This document shows, in pieces, positions 41,800 through 51,442 of a stretch of DNA of 64,000 nucleotides. Source of the DNA: JAJZRJ01 sp040757055. Lineage in GTDB: Bacteria > Desulfobacterota > Desulfobulbia > Desulfobulbales > Desulfurivibrionaceae. The position numbers were made by a program, and so were the translations under genes. The notes beneath the pieces were generated by a model. That model searched no databases. It saw nothing but the letters and a program-made list of their open reading frames with translations, and had not been told where the DNA came from. How positions within the stretch are numbered: the stretch's first letter is position 1; each line of letters starts with the position of its first letter. The stretch covers positions 1 to 64,000 of the forward strand of contig JBFLXY010000010.1 of the NCBI GenBank assembly GCA_040757055.1, in the 5' to 3' direction.

Positions 41800-44700
41800 A
41801 TGCGAAAGATAATCCTTTGCGCCGCCTTGGCGGGTTGCGTTATGGCTTGGGCTGACCAGGCCTCTGCCGCCATGTCGGACTATTGTCAAACCCCGCCCTT
41901 TCTCGGCACCACCGCCGCCCCCAACGTTCTGCTCATGGTGGACACCAGCGGCAGCATGGGATGGAAGGCATATTCCTATGGAGATTCCGACGGCCCTGAC
42001 GCAGACACGATGCTGGACGGCTATGACCCCACCAGGGTCTACGAAGGCTATTTCGACCCGGTCAAGAGTTACACCCTCGTCGGCGGTGTTTACCAAGAGG
42101 CTGTAGGCGCGTGTACCGTCAAATGCGGGGCCGCCAATAACCAATGGACGTGCAGCAGCAACAACAACGGCTGTTACTATTTCGAGGCCAAAGGAACCCA
42201 TGGCTGCGCCGCCAACAAATACGCCTGCTGCACCCAGGCCAACCTGATCGCCGTTGCCTGCGGCGCCGAGGATACCGGCAACTACCTGAACTATAAGAAC
42301 ATGACGCGGATGGACGTGCTGCGCTGGGCGCTGACCGGCGGTAAGCCCGATGGCTGCAACAACTCCATCCAGACATGCGAGCCCTCCCTGTGGCAGGAAG
42401 CCAGCTCCAGCGTGCCGTGCGATGCCGCAGGCTGCACCATGATGACAGAAAACGGCATCAAGGTGAAGGTGACGTGGGACCGCATCACCGGCGACCATGG
42501 AGGGCTGCTCTATCAGCTCAAAAACCTGACGGTGCAGCCCCGCATGGGCAGCATGTACTTCAGCGGCGATGGGGTAACCCGAACCGTTCTTGTCGGCGAC
42601 TTCACGGGCTCGGCCAGCATCGACGGCGTCAATCCCTATAAAAATACCGTCACTGCGCTCAACGATGAATCCCCTGGCGGCAGCACCCCCATTGGCCCTG
42701 CGTTATGGGCCGCCTATGCCTATCTGGCCCAAAACGCCTCTGTCTTTGGCAGTCCCACCCCACAAACCGGTGTCGGCGCGGAATGGAAGAACCCCATGTA
42801 CCAGTGCTTCGATAGCGACAACAACGGCAACTGCCAGGGGAACGAGCTCGTCCTTGTGCCCTGCGCCAAGAACTTCATGATCGTCCTTACCGATGGCCAA
42901 TGGAACCGGGGCGGGACCAGCGGCAGCGTCACCAGCACCTGCAGCATCGACACCGGCTATGAGAGCGCCTCGGCCGACCCGGTGGTTCCCGCCTATTGGC
43001 TGCACAAGAAAGGCTATACCAACAGCCCCACCGGCATCGCATCCAAGGTGGAGGCAATCTACGGTGTCGGCCTCTGGCTCGGCGGCACCGGCGAGAACTC
43101 CCTCAAACATGTGGCCATGTATGGCGGGTTCGACACCAGCAGCAAAACCTGGCCGGGCAACATGACCGACTACCCCAAAGTGGCCGGCTGCGCCGCTGCC
43201 GACTGCGGCGCTGCCGCCACCAAAGGCAGCCCCTGCACCCCGTTGCCGCCGTCATCTTCGGACTGGGACAAAGACGCCGACAACATCCCCGACACCTTCT
43301 ACAGCGCCTCCGATGCCGCGGAAATAAAACAAAACATCATGAAAATCATTCTGGAGATCCTGCGCCGGGCTTCGTCCGGTACAGCGGTATCGGTCCTGAG
43401 TTCCAGCGAAGGCAGCGGCGCCAACCTGATGCAGGCCCTCTTCTACCCAAGCCGTTCCTTCGAAGAGGATACAGAGGTCGCCTGGACCAGCGACCTGATG
43501 AACTACTGGTACTACATGGACCCCTTCTTTACCTTCTCCCAGATTCGAGAAGATACGGTGAGGGAAAACGCGGCATATACCCTGCTCGACCTCAAAAAGG
43601 ACTACATTACAAACTTTGCCTTCGACTCGGCCGAAAACAAGACCATGGCGCGCCGCTGGTGGGATACTGCGGGCACAGGCACCGTTCTGACCGACATGGG
43701 CAGGGTGCCCATAGAAAACACCCTCCCCATCTGGCGGGCAGGCTACAGCCTCTGGCAGGCCGATCCCGCCGACCGGACCATCAAGACCACGGTGAACGGC
43801 TCCAGCCTGATCGACTTCACCACGGCAAACTACACCACGCTTGACGACTACATGGGGCTGACTGCCAGCAGCGTGGACGCAAAGACAACCATCAACTATG
43901 TCCGCGGCTACGATTGCGTGGATAGCAACGGTGATTCCTGCACCTGCGGCACAGCCGGATGCACCAAACTCGCGCGCAACAGAACCGTGACCGCCAAGGT
44001 CTGCTCCTCCCGGAAAAGCGCCTGCAATGCCGACAGCGATTGCCCAACTGGCGAGACCTGCGACACGGAAACCCACGTCTGGAAACTGGGGGACATCATC
44101 TCCTCCACCCCGCGCATCATGGGGCCGTCGTACCTGAACACCTTCAATATGCCCTCCCCCTTTGGCTACAACGACCAAAGCTATAGCGATTTCATCAAGA
44201 GCACCGACTACAAAGACCGGGAACTCGTCTTTGCCGGCGCCAACGACGGCATGCTGCACGCCTTCAAGCTGGGCAAGCTGCGGCAGAACTGGTCCGGCAA
44301 ACAGTGGTTCGAAGCCGCCAAGCAGGAGGGCACCCTGGGCGTGGGGGGCATCGGCTCTGAAAGCTACGCCTTTATCCCCAAAAACGTACTTCCCTACCTG
44401 CGCTACCTTGCCGAAAGCGATTACTGCCATATCTATATGGTGGATGGCCCGGTCGCGCTGACCGAGGCCGCCATCAACAAGTCTTCGACCTGTACGCTTG
44501 CCGATTACTGGAATTGCCCGAAGCAGACCACCATGCAGGCCGCCCCCAACAGCGACAGAGTGGACTTCGCGAAAACGAGCTGGCGCACCACCCTGGTCGG
44601 CAGCATGGGCATCGGCGGCGCCACCTGCGATGCGGCAAGCCCCGATGCCGACCGGATCAGCACCCCGGTTTCGGTCGGGGGCTCGCCAGTGGGCTGGTCA

Positions 44701-45963
44701 TCCTACTTTGCCCTGGACGTGACGGATCAGGCATCCCCACAACTCTTGTGGGAATACAGCAATGCGGACCTGGGCGTCAGCAACGTTGGTCCGGCAGTTG
44801 TCCGGACGGCCAAGAAGGAATGTACCATCAGCAAGGCCGAGTGCACCACGGACAGCGATTGCGGCGTTGTCACCACCAACGGCACCTGCGCCAAGGTAAA
44901 ACGGTGCGCCATCAGCAATGCGGTATGCAACACGAACCTCGATTGCGGCGACACCGCCACCAACGGCCAGTGCGTTGAGGAGAATGGCCGGTGGTTCGCC
45001 GTTCTCGCCAATGGCGCGACCGGCCCCATCACCAACAAGGAATTCAAGGGCACCTCGGACAAAAACCTGAAGCTCTTTGTCCTCGATCTCAAAACCGGCG
45101 CCTTGCTGCGCACCATAGATACCGGTATCACCAACGCCTTTGCCGGCTCCATCTCCACCAATGCCCTCGACCTGGAAAAGGATCGCCCCAGCGATGGCGG
45201 CAACTACCAGGATGACGCCGTGTATATCGGCTATGTGAAAGGCACCACCAGCGGCGGGGTGCTGCGCCTCAATATCAACGACGCCATCAACCCCGCCAAC
45301 TGGACGGTGAGCAAGGTCATCGAGAATATCGGGCCGGTGACCACCTCGGTGGTGAACCTGCTCGACCGGGCCAACCGGAAACTCTGGCTCTATTTCGCGG
45401 AAGGGCGCTTCTTCTACAAGCAGGACGATCTCGCCACGCAGCGCAGGCAGTACGGCATCCAGGAGCCCTGCTTCGATGCCACGAACAACCGCATCTTGCC
45501 CACCTGCACCACCAGCGTAACCCTGGCCGAACTGAATGACCAGACAACAACGCCGAGCACCACCCTCTTGGCCACAGACAAGGGTTGGTATGTCAACATG
45601 GATGCCGCGACAGCAACCACGGGGGCGGAGCGCGTCATTTCCAACCCCACGCCCGATCCGCTCGGCGCCATCTACTTCCTCTCTTTCGCGCCCACCTCGG
45701 ACATCTGCAACTTCGGCGGCACCACCTATCTCTGGGCGCTCGATTATGCGACCGGCAGCAGGGTGACCTTTGTCATGCAGGGCAAGGCGCTGGTCCAGGT
45801 ATCCACCGGCGAAATCAAGGAACTCGCCCTCTCTTCTGCGTTCACTGCAAGTGATAACCGCAAGTCCGCGGGGTTCACGGGTATTCCCCCCACGGGCCAG
45901 GGCCTGATGGTTGTCACCAACCCCACGCCGCTGAAAAAATTCATGCATATCCAGGAGCAATAG
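41800..45963 (+). CDS. pilY1: PilY1-like type IV pilus tip/adhesin protein
   Basis: 1387 residues, exported (signal peptide to about 23, ASA). Near 44-54 LLMVDTSGSMG is a von Willebrand A MIDAS motif, and the domain continues to about 520 (NFMIVLTDGQWN, DAAEIKQNI). The second half is the PilY1/PilC beta-propeller (ISSTPRIMGPSYLN, RELVFAGANDGMLHAFK, KNLKLFVLDLKTGALL). Three cysteine modules, C-x6-C-x5-C-x5/8-C, interrupt it (bases about 44001-44060 and 44821-44978). PilY1 sits at the pilus tip and supports adhesion and surface sensing. It is followed by four minor-pilin genes, the usual order. Confidence 0.88.
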   Translation: MRKIILCAALAGCVMAWADQASAAMSDYCQTPPFLGTTAAPNVLLMVDTSGSMGWKAYSYGDSDGPDADTMLDGYDPTRVYEGYFDPVKSYTLVGGVYQEAVGACTVKCGAANNQWTCSSNNNGCYYFEAKGTHGCAANKYACCTQANLIAVACGAEDTGNYLNYKNMTRMDVLRWALTGGKPDGCNNSIQTCEPSLWQEASSSVPCDAAGCTMMTENGIKVKVTWDRITGDHGGLLYQLKNLTVQPRMGSMYFSGDGVTRTVLVGDFTGSASIDGVNPYKNTVTALNDESPGGSTPIGPALWAAYAYLAQNASVFGSPTPQTGVGAEWKNPMYQCFDSDNNGNCQGNELVLVPCAKNFMIVLTDGQWNRGGTSGSVTSTCSIDTGYESASADPVVPAYWLHKKGYTNSPTGIASKVEAIYGVGLWLGGTGENSLKHVAMYGGFDTSSKTWPGNMTDYPKVAGCAAADCGAAATKGSPCTPLPPSSSDWDKDADNIPDTFYSASDAAEIKQNIMKIILEILRRASSGTAVSVLSSSEGSGANLMQALFYPSRSFEEDTEVAWTSDLMNYWYYMDPFFTFSQIREDTVRENAAYTLLDLKKDYITNFAFDSAENKTMARRWWDTAGTGTVLTDMGRVPIENTLPIWRAGYSLWQADPADRTIKTTVNGSSLIDFTTANYTTLDDYMGLTASSVDAKTTINYVRGYDCVDSNGDSCTCGTAGCTKLARNRTVTAKVCSSRKSACNADSDCPTGETCDTETHVWKLGDIISSTPRIMGPSYLNTFNMPSPFGYNDQSYSDFIKSTDYKDRELVFAGANDGMLHAFKLGKLRQNWSGKQWFEAAKQEGTLGVGGIGSESYAFIPKNVLPYLRYLAESDYCHIYMVDGPVALTEAAINKSSTCTLADYWNCPKQTTMQAAPNSDRVDFAKTSWRTTLVGSMGIGGATCDAASPDADRISTPVSVGGSPVGWSSYFALDVTDQASPQLLWEYSNADLGVSNVGPAVVRTAKKECTISKAECTTDSDCGVVTTNGTCAKVKRCAISNAVCNTNLDCGDTATNGQCVEENGRWFAVLANGATGPITNKEFKGTSDKNLKLFVLDLKTGALLRTIDTGITNAFAGSISTNALDLEKDRPSDGGNYQDDAVYIGYVKGTTSGGVLRLNINDAINPANWTVSKVIENIGPVTTSVVNLLDRANRKLWLYFAEGRFFYKQDDLATQRRQYGIQEPCFDATNNRILPTCTTSVTLAELNDQTTTPSTTLLATDKGWYVNMDAATATTGAERVISNPTPDPLGAIYFLSFAPTSDICNFGGTTYLWALDYATGSRVTFVMQGKALVQVSTGEIKELALSSAFTASDNRKSAGFTGIPPTGQGLMVVTNPTPLKKFMHIQEQ

Positions 45964-45967
45964 GACC

Positions 45968-46519
45968 ATGGGGAAACCCGGAAATACTTGCGCGCAGCCC
46001 CCCCCAGAAGGTCATCCCGTTGCAACGTCCGAAAACCCGCGGATACAACGTCACGCGGGGTTTACCCTTGTCGAACTCATGATAGTCATCGCCATCATCG
46101 GGATTCTGCTGGCCATTGCGGTCATAAACTTCAAGCAATGGAACGAAAAATACACGGTGGAAGCCAATATCAAGGAAATCTATTCCATCCTGACCAAGGC
46201 CAGAAACGACGCCGCGAACAGCAACACCCAGGTACGCGTTACTCTGGCGGCCAATCAGGTATCGACCCACATGGACACCGACGGCGATGGTGTTGTTGAC
46301 GCAGGTGAACCCACGACCACGAGACCGTACCCCCGCTTTACCATCACCTTCACTGCCTCCCCGCTTGTGTATGATCGAAGGGGCATCACTTCCGACATTC
46401 AGACCATACGCATCACCGGGTATTCCGCCAGTTCCTCGCCCGGCGTGGATTGTATCGTGGTTTCACGCGCCCGCATCAACATGGGCAAATTTACAGGAGG
46501 TGCCTGTGCGCAACAATAA
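45968..46519 (+). CDS. minor pilin, GspH/FimT-like
   Basis: 183 residues. A type IV prepilin signal lies after an unusually long 30-residue leader: RHAGFTLVELMIVIAIIGILLAIAV, cleaved after Gly31, Glu5 of the mature form present. The 25-residue hydrophobic helix and a globular domain with ATKARNDA-like helix follow. FimT/GspH proteins prime pilus assembly. A start closer to the cleavage site cannot be excluded. It overlaps the PilV-like gene by 14 bases. Confidence 0.87.
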   Translation: MGKPGNTCAQPPPEGHPVATSENPRIQRHAGFTLVELMIVIAIIGILLAIAVINFKQWNEKYTVEANIKEIYSILTKARNDAANSNTQVRVTLAANQVSTHMDTDGDGVVDAGEPTTTRPYPRFTITFTASPLVYDRRGITSDIQTIRITGYSASSSPGVDCIVVSRARINMGKFTGGACAQQ

Positions 46520-46979
46520 CCTGCTCTCACGCAACGAAGGCGGATTCACCCTGATTGAGATCATGATCGCCCTGCTGGTCTTCACGGTGATCATGCTGGG
46601 GGTGGCAGGAGGGCTCATCACCGTCGTCAGCACCAACAAAGGGAACGTGGTGCGCGACGAGGCGCTCCGGATCGCCGAAGAGGAACTGAACCGGCTGCGC
46701 GGGGAACAGTTCACCACCACGAGCACCTCGGCCGATCTGACGGCAAACGAACCGGCCTGGACCGCGCCGACCAATGTCCAGGGCAATATCCGCGGAACGA
46801 CCACGACCTTTGCCAGGGCAACACAGATTTCGGATATGGCAACGGCCGCCACCGCGCTCAAGCGCATCGACGTGGCCGTTGGCTGGAACGATCCCAACAA
46901 CCCAGGCGCTGCTGTCCTCGCAGCCACCGGCATGAATCGCCAGCTGGTCGTGAGCACCATCATTGTACGCAGTGATTGA
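46506..46979 (+). CDS. pilV: minor pilin, PilV-like
   Basis: 157 residues from a GTG start with AGGAGGTG upstream. Prepilin motif EGGFTLIEIMIALLVFTVIMLGVAGG with short leader (14 residues). The rest fits PilV (DEALRIAEEELNRLR). Start and stop fit between the FimT-like and PilW-like genes. It would join the minor-pilin priming complex. Confidence 0.87.
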   Translation: MRNNNLLSRNEGGFTLIEIMIALLVFTVIMLGVAGGLITVVSTNKGNVVRDEALRIAEEELNRLRGEQFTTTSTSADLTANEPAWTAPTNVQGNIRGTTTTFARATQISDMATAATALKRIDVAVGWNDPNNPGAAVLAATGMNRQLVVSTIIVRSD

Positions 46980-47049
46980 TGGGCCTGTCGCCACCGGCAG
47001 ACAAGAGACAGGTGCCCACGTTCGGCGCCACCCGCATGAAGGGACAGAA

Positions 47050-48234
47050 ATGAGAACACAGAACACAGCCCAAGACCGAAGCGAAGCCGGCTTCTCCCTC
47101 GTCGAGCTGATCATCTACATGGCCTTGCTGGGCATCCTGTTGACCTTGGTCTTCAGCACCTTCATCCCGGTCATGCAATCCGGCTCCCGGCAATGGCGCA
47201 TCGGCGAAACCAAAATCGAAACGAGTGTCGGTCTCGATCTGTTGCGCGGTGACCTGGAACATGCCGGTTTTGGCCTGCCGTGGGAGTTTCCCGTGGGAGT
47301 CACGCCAAGTCCTTATTTTGAGCCAACCGCGCCGACGGCCCCGACGGCGCTTGCCGATGCCCCCAATGTGCCTCGGGCGGTGAACAGCGAAGACACCTCC
47401 GCCTCCAGTTTGAATACCTCGGACTACCTGACTATCCGGGCAACCAATGTGGCGATTAACGCATCCAGCCAGAAATGGGGCTGGCTGGGGCGAGACGCCG
47501 CCCACGCCGCCCTTTTGCAAACATTGAGCGACGAAGCGCTCAACAATGCGGATCGGGTTATCGTCATCCGTCCGGCGGTCAGCCCCGGCGAGTTTCATCG
47601 CCTTGTCTTGAATGGCACAAACTATTTCGCGCAGGCAACCGCCGCTAATTTGACCGCCTTTGCCCCGCCCGAAACGCCCAACGACCCCAATGGTGAACGT
47701 TATCTCGTTTACAGCCTGGGCACTACCGACCCCAGGCGGCCGTTCAACCGCACCGATTATTACATCAACAACGCCAATGTCCCGGCCCACTGTGCGCCAA
47801 ACACCGGGGTGCTGGAAAAGGCAACCCTGAACCAGGGTGATGACAATTTCACCTCGTTACCCATCGTGGATTGCGTGGCCGATTTCCAGGTGGTCTACTA
47901 TCTGGACACCGACAACAACGGCGGCTGGGATACCCGAGTCAATGCCAGCGGCCTCAATGGCCTCACCGCCAAGCAGATTCGGGAGCAGGTAAAATCCATC
48001 CGCTGCTATATCCTCACCCACGAGGGCGGCGTGGACCAGACCTACCGCCACCCCAATGCCACCATCAATGTCGGGGATCTCGCGGCGGATGGGGTCACCT
48101 TGCAGGCAGCCGCGGGCGGTGCCGGCGCGCAAGCCGGCCGAAACTTTGATCTGAATGCCACCATCGGTGCAACCTGGCCCAACTACCGCTGGAAGGTCTA
48201 TGGCCTGGCGGTAACGCCCCGCAATCTGCAATAG
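47050..48234 (+). CDS. pilW: minor pilin, PilW-like
   Basis: 394 residues. Prepilin motif EAGFSLVELIIYMALLGILLTLVFS after a 13-residue leader, then a long globular domain, as in PilW. GLDLLRGDLEHAGFGLPW near 60-78 is the typical continuation (RxDLxxAGYG). It stands between PilV-like and PilX-like genes, the canonical order. Confidence 0.87.
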   Translation: MRTQNTAQDRSEAGFSLVELIIYMALLGILLTLVFSTFIPVMQSGSRQWRIGETKIETSVGLDLLRGDLEHAGFGLPWEFPVGVTPSPYFEPTAPTAPTALADAPNVPRAVNSEDTSASSLNTSDYLTIRATNVAINASSQKWGWLGRDAAHAALLQTLSDEALNNADRVIVIRPAVSPGEFHRLVLNGTNYFAQATAANLTAFAPPETPNDPNGERYLVYSLGTTDPRRPFNRTDYYINNANVPAHCAPNTGVLEKATLNQGDDNFTSLPIVDCVADFQVVYYLDTDNNGGWDTRVNASGLNGLTAKQIREQVKSIRCYILTHEGGVDQTYRHPNATINVGDLAADGVTLQAAAGGAGAQAGRNFDLNATIGATWPNYRWKVYGLAVTPRNLQ

Positions 48235-48254
48235 ACAACCACGGAGGATTCTCC

Positions 48255-48872
48255 ATGAAGCGTCATATCCCCCCAAAAACTCCTGTCGCTATTCTTGGCA
48301 ACGAACGCGGTATCGCCTTGGTCATGGCTTTGGTCTTGGGTCTTATCGGAATGCTCATGATCACCGCCATCATCTATATGGTAGGAACCGGCACTTGGAT
48401 CGGTGGTTCAAAAAAACGTTACCAAACCGCACTGAACGCCTCCCACGGCGGCATGAATTTCTTCGCCAGGGAAATCATCCAGCGGGTGGTGGGTGGAGCC
48501 ACCCTCAGTTCCCTCGGGACATTTGGCGGAATACTCACCCCCGTGGCCTCTGACGCAAACTTCACCACCAAACTCACCACCACCGGCAGAATCGGCGATG
48601 CAGGCTATCCCGTCGATAACCCGGATGCGACCTTGACGTTCATCTTCACCGCACCTACCCCAACCATGACGGTCAATACCGCGATCGTCGGCGCGAGCCG
48701 GGGCAACAGCGGCACCTCATCCAATGTCCTGGTGGGCGGCGGGGTGGTCAACACCGGCAGCGGCACCGTCACCCCGCAACATATTCCCTATCTCTATCAA
48801 ACCGATATCCAGAGCCAAAGCGGGGTGTTCGCGCGGGAACGGGCCAGGCTATCGTCGATATACGCCTACTGA
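48255..48872 (+). CDS. pilX: minor pilin, PilX-like
   Basis: 205 residues. NERGIALVMALVLGLIGMLMITAI (about 16-39) is the PilX/GspK-like non-canonical prepilin segment without the usual Glu5, preceded by a 15-residue leader. The carboxy-terminal part is Gly/Ser/Thr-rich. Ribosome site GGAGG. It ends the minor-pilin run. The gap to 49135 is A/T-rich and carries the promoter of the pilin gene. Confidence 0.82.
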   Translation: MKRHIPPKTPVAILGNERGIALVMALVLGLIGMLMITAIIYMVGTGTWIGGSKKRYQTALNASHGGMNFFAREIIQRVVGGATLSSLGTFGGILTPVASDANFTTKLTTTGRIGDAGYPVDNPDATLTFIFTAPTPTMTVNTAIVGASRGNSGTSSNVLVGGGVVNTGSGTVTPQHIPYLYQTDIQSQSGVFARERARLSSIYAY

Positions 48873-49041
48873 GACTGTGACAAGAAAGCAGAAGACGCAT
48901 CACGTCATGGCTGGTGACAAAAAATGTCAGAAGGACAACCATATTATATTTCCCCCATTCCTGCCCAAACAATAACATGCTAAAAAGACAATAAAAATAC
49001 CACCAGCAAACCAATCGTCACCCTTGGCACGGAAAATGAAT

Positions 49042-49071
49042 TTGACGCAGAGCACGGCAAACCCCTAGTAT
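49042..49071 (+). promoter_or_regulatory. putative promoter of the major pilin gene
   Basis: TTGACG, 18 bases, TAGTAT, 65 bases before the pilin start. A perfect sigma-54 -24 element (TGGCACG) lies 15 bases upstream at about 49024 but has no matching -12. Confidence 0.5.
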
Positions 49072-49135
49072 GGGTAACAACGAGTTTGGCTGCACCGCAC
49101 CATCCTCACCCCAAGTAAACACAAAGGAGACGCAC

Positions 49136-49741
49136 ATGAAGAACCAAAAAGGCTTTACCCTGGTGGAGTTGATGATCGTTGTGGCGATCATCGGCATCCT
49201 GGCGGCCATCGCCATCCCGCAGTTCGCTGCCTATCGGATCAGAGGCTACAATTCTTCCGGCAACAGCGACATTCGGAACCTTGCCACCTCCGAGGCCGCC
49301 TTTTTCAGCGACTGGCAGGTATTCGGCAACTCTGTATCAGCCGCAAACCAGGCCGCGGCTGATGCGCTGGTTCCTGCTGCCGGGGCCGGTGCTGTTGTGA
49401 CGGGTGGGGCGGCCGCCGTTTTCCCCTTCGTCACAGCGCAGGATACCGGTGGCACCACCCGCTCCCTGCAAATCGGTTTGGGCAACGGCGTCAGCATGCA
49501 GGTTGACACCAATGCAGCAGGTGGTGGCTTGACTGCCAATGCCACCTTCGTGGCCGTGTCAAAACACCTGCAAGGTGACACCTACTTCGCCACCGATGGC
49601 GATGCAACCCTCTTCTATGCCGACCAGGTCGCAGGATCGAACGGTACTGTTCTCGCCGCGAACATTCCCCCGGCCTCCACGGCCGCGGACAATTTCAGCG
49701 GCGTGAACGGCCCGAGTGGCAACCCTTGGACGCTGAAGTAA
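49136..49741 (+). CDS. pilA: type IV pilin (major-pilin-like)
   Basis: 201 residues. Leader of six (MKNQKG), then FTLVELMIVVAIIGILAAIAIPQFAAYR, the classic PilA amino-terminal helix with Glu5. The globular part is Ala/Gly/Thr-rich with no cysteines, so the usual disulfide loop is absent; it is longer than the short Geobacter pilin. Ribosome site AAAGGAG. It has its own promoter and a perfect terminator (49764), as expected of an abundantly made subunit. Confidence 0.9.
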   Translation: MKNQKGFTLVELMIVVAIIGILAAIAIPQFAAYRIRGYNSSGNSDIRNLATSEAAFFSDWQVFGNSVSAANQAAADALVPAAGAGAVVTGGAAAVFPFVTAQDTGGTTRSLQIGLGNGVSMQVDTNAAGGGLTANATFVAVSKHLQGDTYFATDGDATLFYADQVAGSNGTVLAANIPPASTAADNFSGVNGPSGNPWTLK

Positions 49742-49763
49742 CCAAGGCTATCGCATAACTGCG

Positions 49764-49806
49764 AAAAGCGCTGGTTGATGTACAATCAACCAGCGCTTCT
49801 TTATTA
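49764..49806 (+). terminator. intrinsic terminator after the pilin gene
   Basis: AAGCGCTGGTTGA (49766-49778) pairs perfectly with TCAACCAGCGCTT (49786-49798), followed by CTTTATT. Confidence 0.92.
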
Positions 49807-49878
49807 TCGCCTGCCTTGCAATCTCCTGTTATCTGGGGCAATGAAAAGCGAGCTTCACCTTCTCCCACTGCTTACGAA

Positions 49879-50622
49879 ATGATAATTTTTAACAACATCC
49901 GAAAAACCTATCCCCCGGAAATCACCAGCTCACCCCAGGTCGCTTTGAACGATGTTTCGTTCTCCTTGACAAACGGCCAGACCCTAGGGTTGATTGGCGC
50001 CAATGGCGCGGGCAAGTCCACTTGCATCAAACTCCTGATGGACTTCATCCGACCGGACAGCGGCACCATCTCCCTCCAAGGCCGCTCTCCCAAGAGCCCG
50101 GAAATCCGCAAACACATCGGCTACCTGCCCGAACTCGCCAACTTCCCAGCCAACCTGACCGCCCTGGACATGCTACGCTTTGCCGGCGCCACCTGCGGAA
50201 TGCAGACAGCAGCCATCCGGACCGCCTCGGAAAAATGGCTCCGCCGGCTTGGCCTATGGGAGGATCGGAAAAGGCCGCTACGCAACTATTCCAAGGGAAT
50301 GCAGCAGCGGGCCAATTTCGCCATCGCCCTGCTCAACGACCCGGAACTGCTTATTCTGGACGAACCCATGAGCGGTCTCGATCCTATCGGCCGGGCCGAC
50401 ATCCTGGCACTCATCGCCGACTTGAAAGCCCAAGGCAGGACCATCCTCTTTTGTTCGCACATCCTGGAAGACGTAGACCGGCTGGTGGACCGGGTGGTGG
50501 TGCTCCACAAGGGACAAAAGCTCTTCGAGGGGCCGCCCCGCTCCCTGGCCGAACAGCAGCACTGCCCCACCTTGGTGGAAGGGTACCTCGACCTTGTGCA
50601 GCAGGTGACAAAAAATGACTGA
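49879..50622 (+). CDS. ABC transporter ATP-binding protein (PilH-like)
   Basis: 247 residues. Walker A GANGAGKST (40-48), signature YSKGMQQR, Walker B LLILDEPMSGLD, His-loop SHILEDVD. It belongs to the ABC-2/export class. The ATG at 49879 has only a weak ribosome site. It overlaps the permease gene by 8 bases. Position after the pilin gene and before a TPR-like protein recalls Myxococcus PilH, the ATPase of an ABC exporter needed for pilus assembly. Confidence 0.88.
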   Translation: MIIFNNIRKTYPPEITSSPQVALNDVSFSLTNGQTLGLIGANGAGKSTCIKLLMDFIRPDSGTISLQGRSPKSPEIRKHIGYLPELANFPANLTALDMLRFAGATCGMQTAAIRTASEKWLRRLGLWEDRKRPLRNYSKGMQQRANFAIALLNDPELLILDEPMSGLDPIGRADILALIADLKAQGRTILFCSHILEDVDRLVDRVVVLHKGQKLFEGPPRSLAEQQHCPTLVEGYLDLVQQVTKND

Positions 50623-51442
50623 CACTCTCTGCCGTATCACCGCCTTGGCACGGCTCGTCCTGCTCGACGGCCTTCGCCGCCACGCCCTCATGGGACTCAT
50701 CGCCCTTTCCGTCGCCACACAGACCGGAACTCTCTTGTTCTTTGATTTCATCCCCCGCGATATCGGCCGCGCCTCCAGCGATTTCATCCTCTCCATGGCG
50801 TGGCTCTCCGGTTTCATCTTCCTGTTTTTCCATGGGGTACAGGTGATTGCCCTGGATGAAGAACGGAAGGTCATCTATTCCCTGCTGGCACGCCCCATCT
50901 CTCGGGGGGAATACGTCGTCGGCATCTTCGCCGGCCTTGCCTCCCTCCTCCTGTTACTCAATCTCATTCTCTGTGGCCTTGGCTATGGCTCCCTCATGCT
51001 GATCAAACAGATGGTGAAACCGGTCTATTTCAGCCAATTCCACCTAGACCCCTATCTGTTGTCATGGTTCGGCCTCTTTTCTATGGAACTCATGCTGCTC
51101 GCCGTTATCCTGCTTTTTTCCGGCCTGGTGCGGGGCAGTTTTCCGGTGCTGCTTATCTCCCTCTCCTTTTATGCCATCTGCTCCGGTCTGCCGGTGGTGC
51201 GGGAGGCGGTTGCACAGCAGACAGCGCAAAACAAGGAAGTCTCCGGCCTCTCCCCCATCTTGCAGTGGATGACCGCGGTCTTTCCTGATTTTGACCGACT
51301 CGACTTCAAAAACATGATCGCCTCAGCTACCCCGATACCAGATGCAACGCTCACCTTGATCAACTTCGGACTGACACTGTCTTATGTCGCTATTTTTCTT
51401 TGGCTTGCCTGTATTGTCTATCAACGGCGGGATCTGCAATGA
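50615..51442 (+). CDS. ABC transporter permease (PilI-like)
   Basis: 275 residues with about six hydrophobic segments (at about 20-40, 55-80, 100-135, 145-180, 185-205, 245-268). It is a typical ABC-2 permease with little conserved sequence. Coupled to the ATPase before and the 283-aa protein after by overlaps of 8 and 4 bases. The substrate is unknown; by analogy with Myxococcus PilI a pilus factor is possible. Confidence 0.82.
   Translation: MTDTLCRITALARLVLLDGLRRHALMGLIALSVATQTGTLLFFDFIPRDIGRASSDFILSMAWLSGFIFLFFHGVQVIALDEERKVIYSLLARPISRGEYVVGIFAGLASLLLLLNLILCGLGYGSLMLIKQMVKPVYFSQFHLDPYLLSWFGLFSMELMLLAVILLFSGLVRGSFPVLLISLSFYAICSGLPVVREAVAQQTAQNKEVSGLSPILQWMTAVFPDFDRLDFKNMIASATPIPDATLTLINFGLTLSYVAIFLWLACIVYQRRDLQ

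Noticed and set aside
49024..49038. A sigma-54 promoter before the pilin gene (perfect TGGCACG)
   Set aside because: The -12 position reads ATGAA instead of TTGCA, so only half a promoter is present. A sigma-70-like pair lies closer to the gene.
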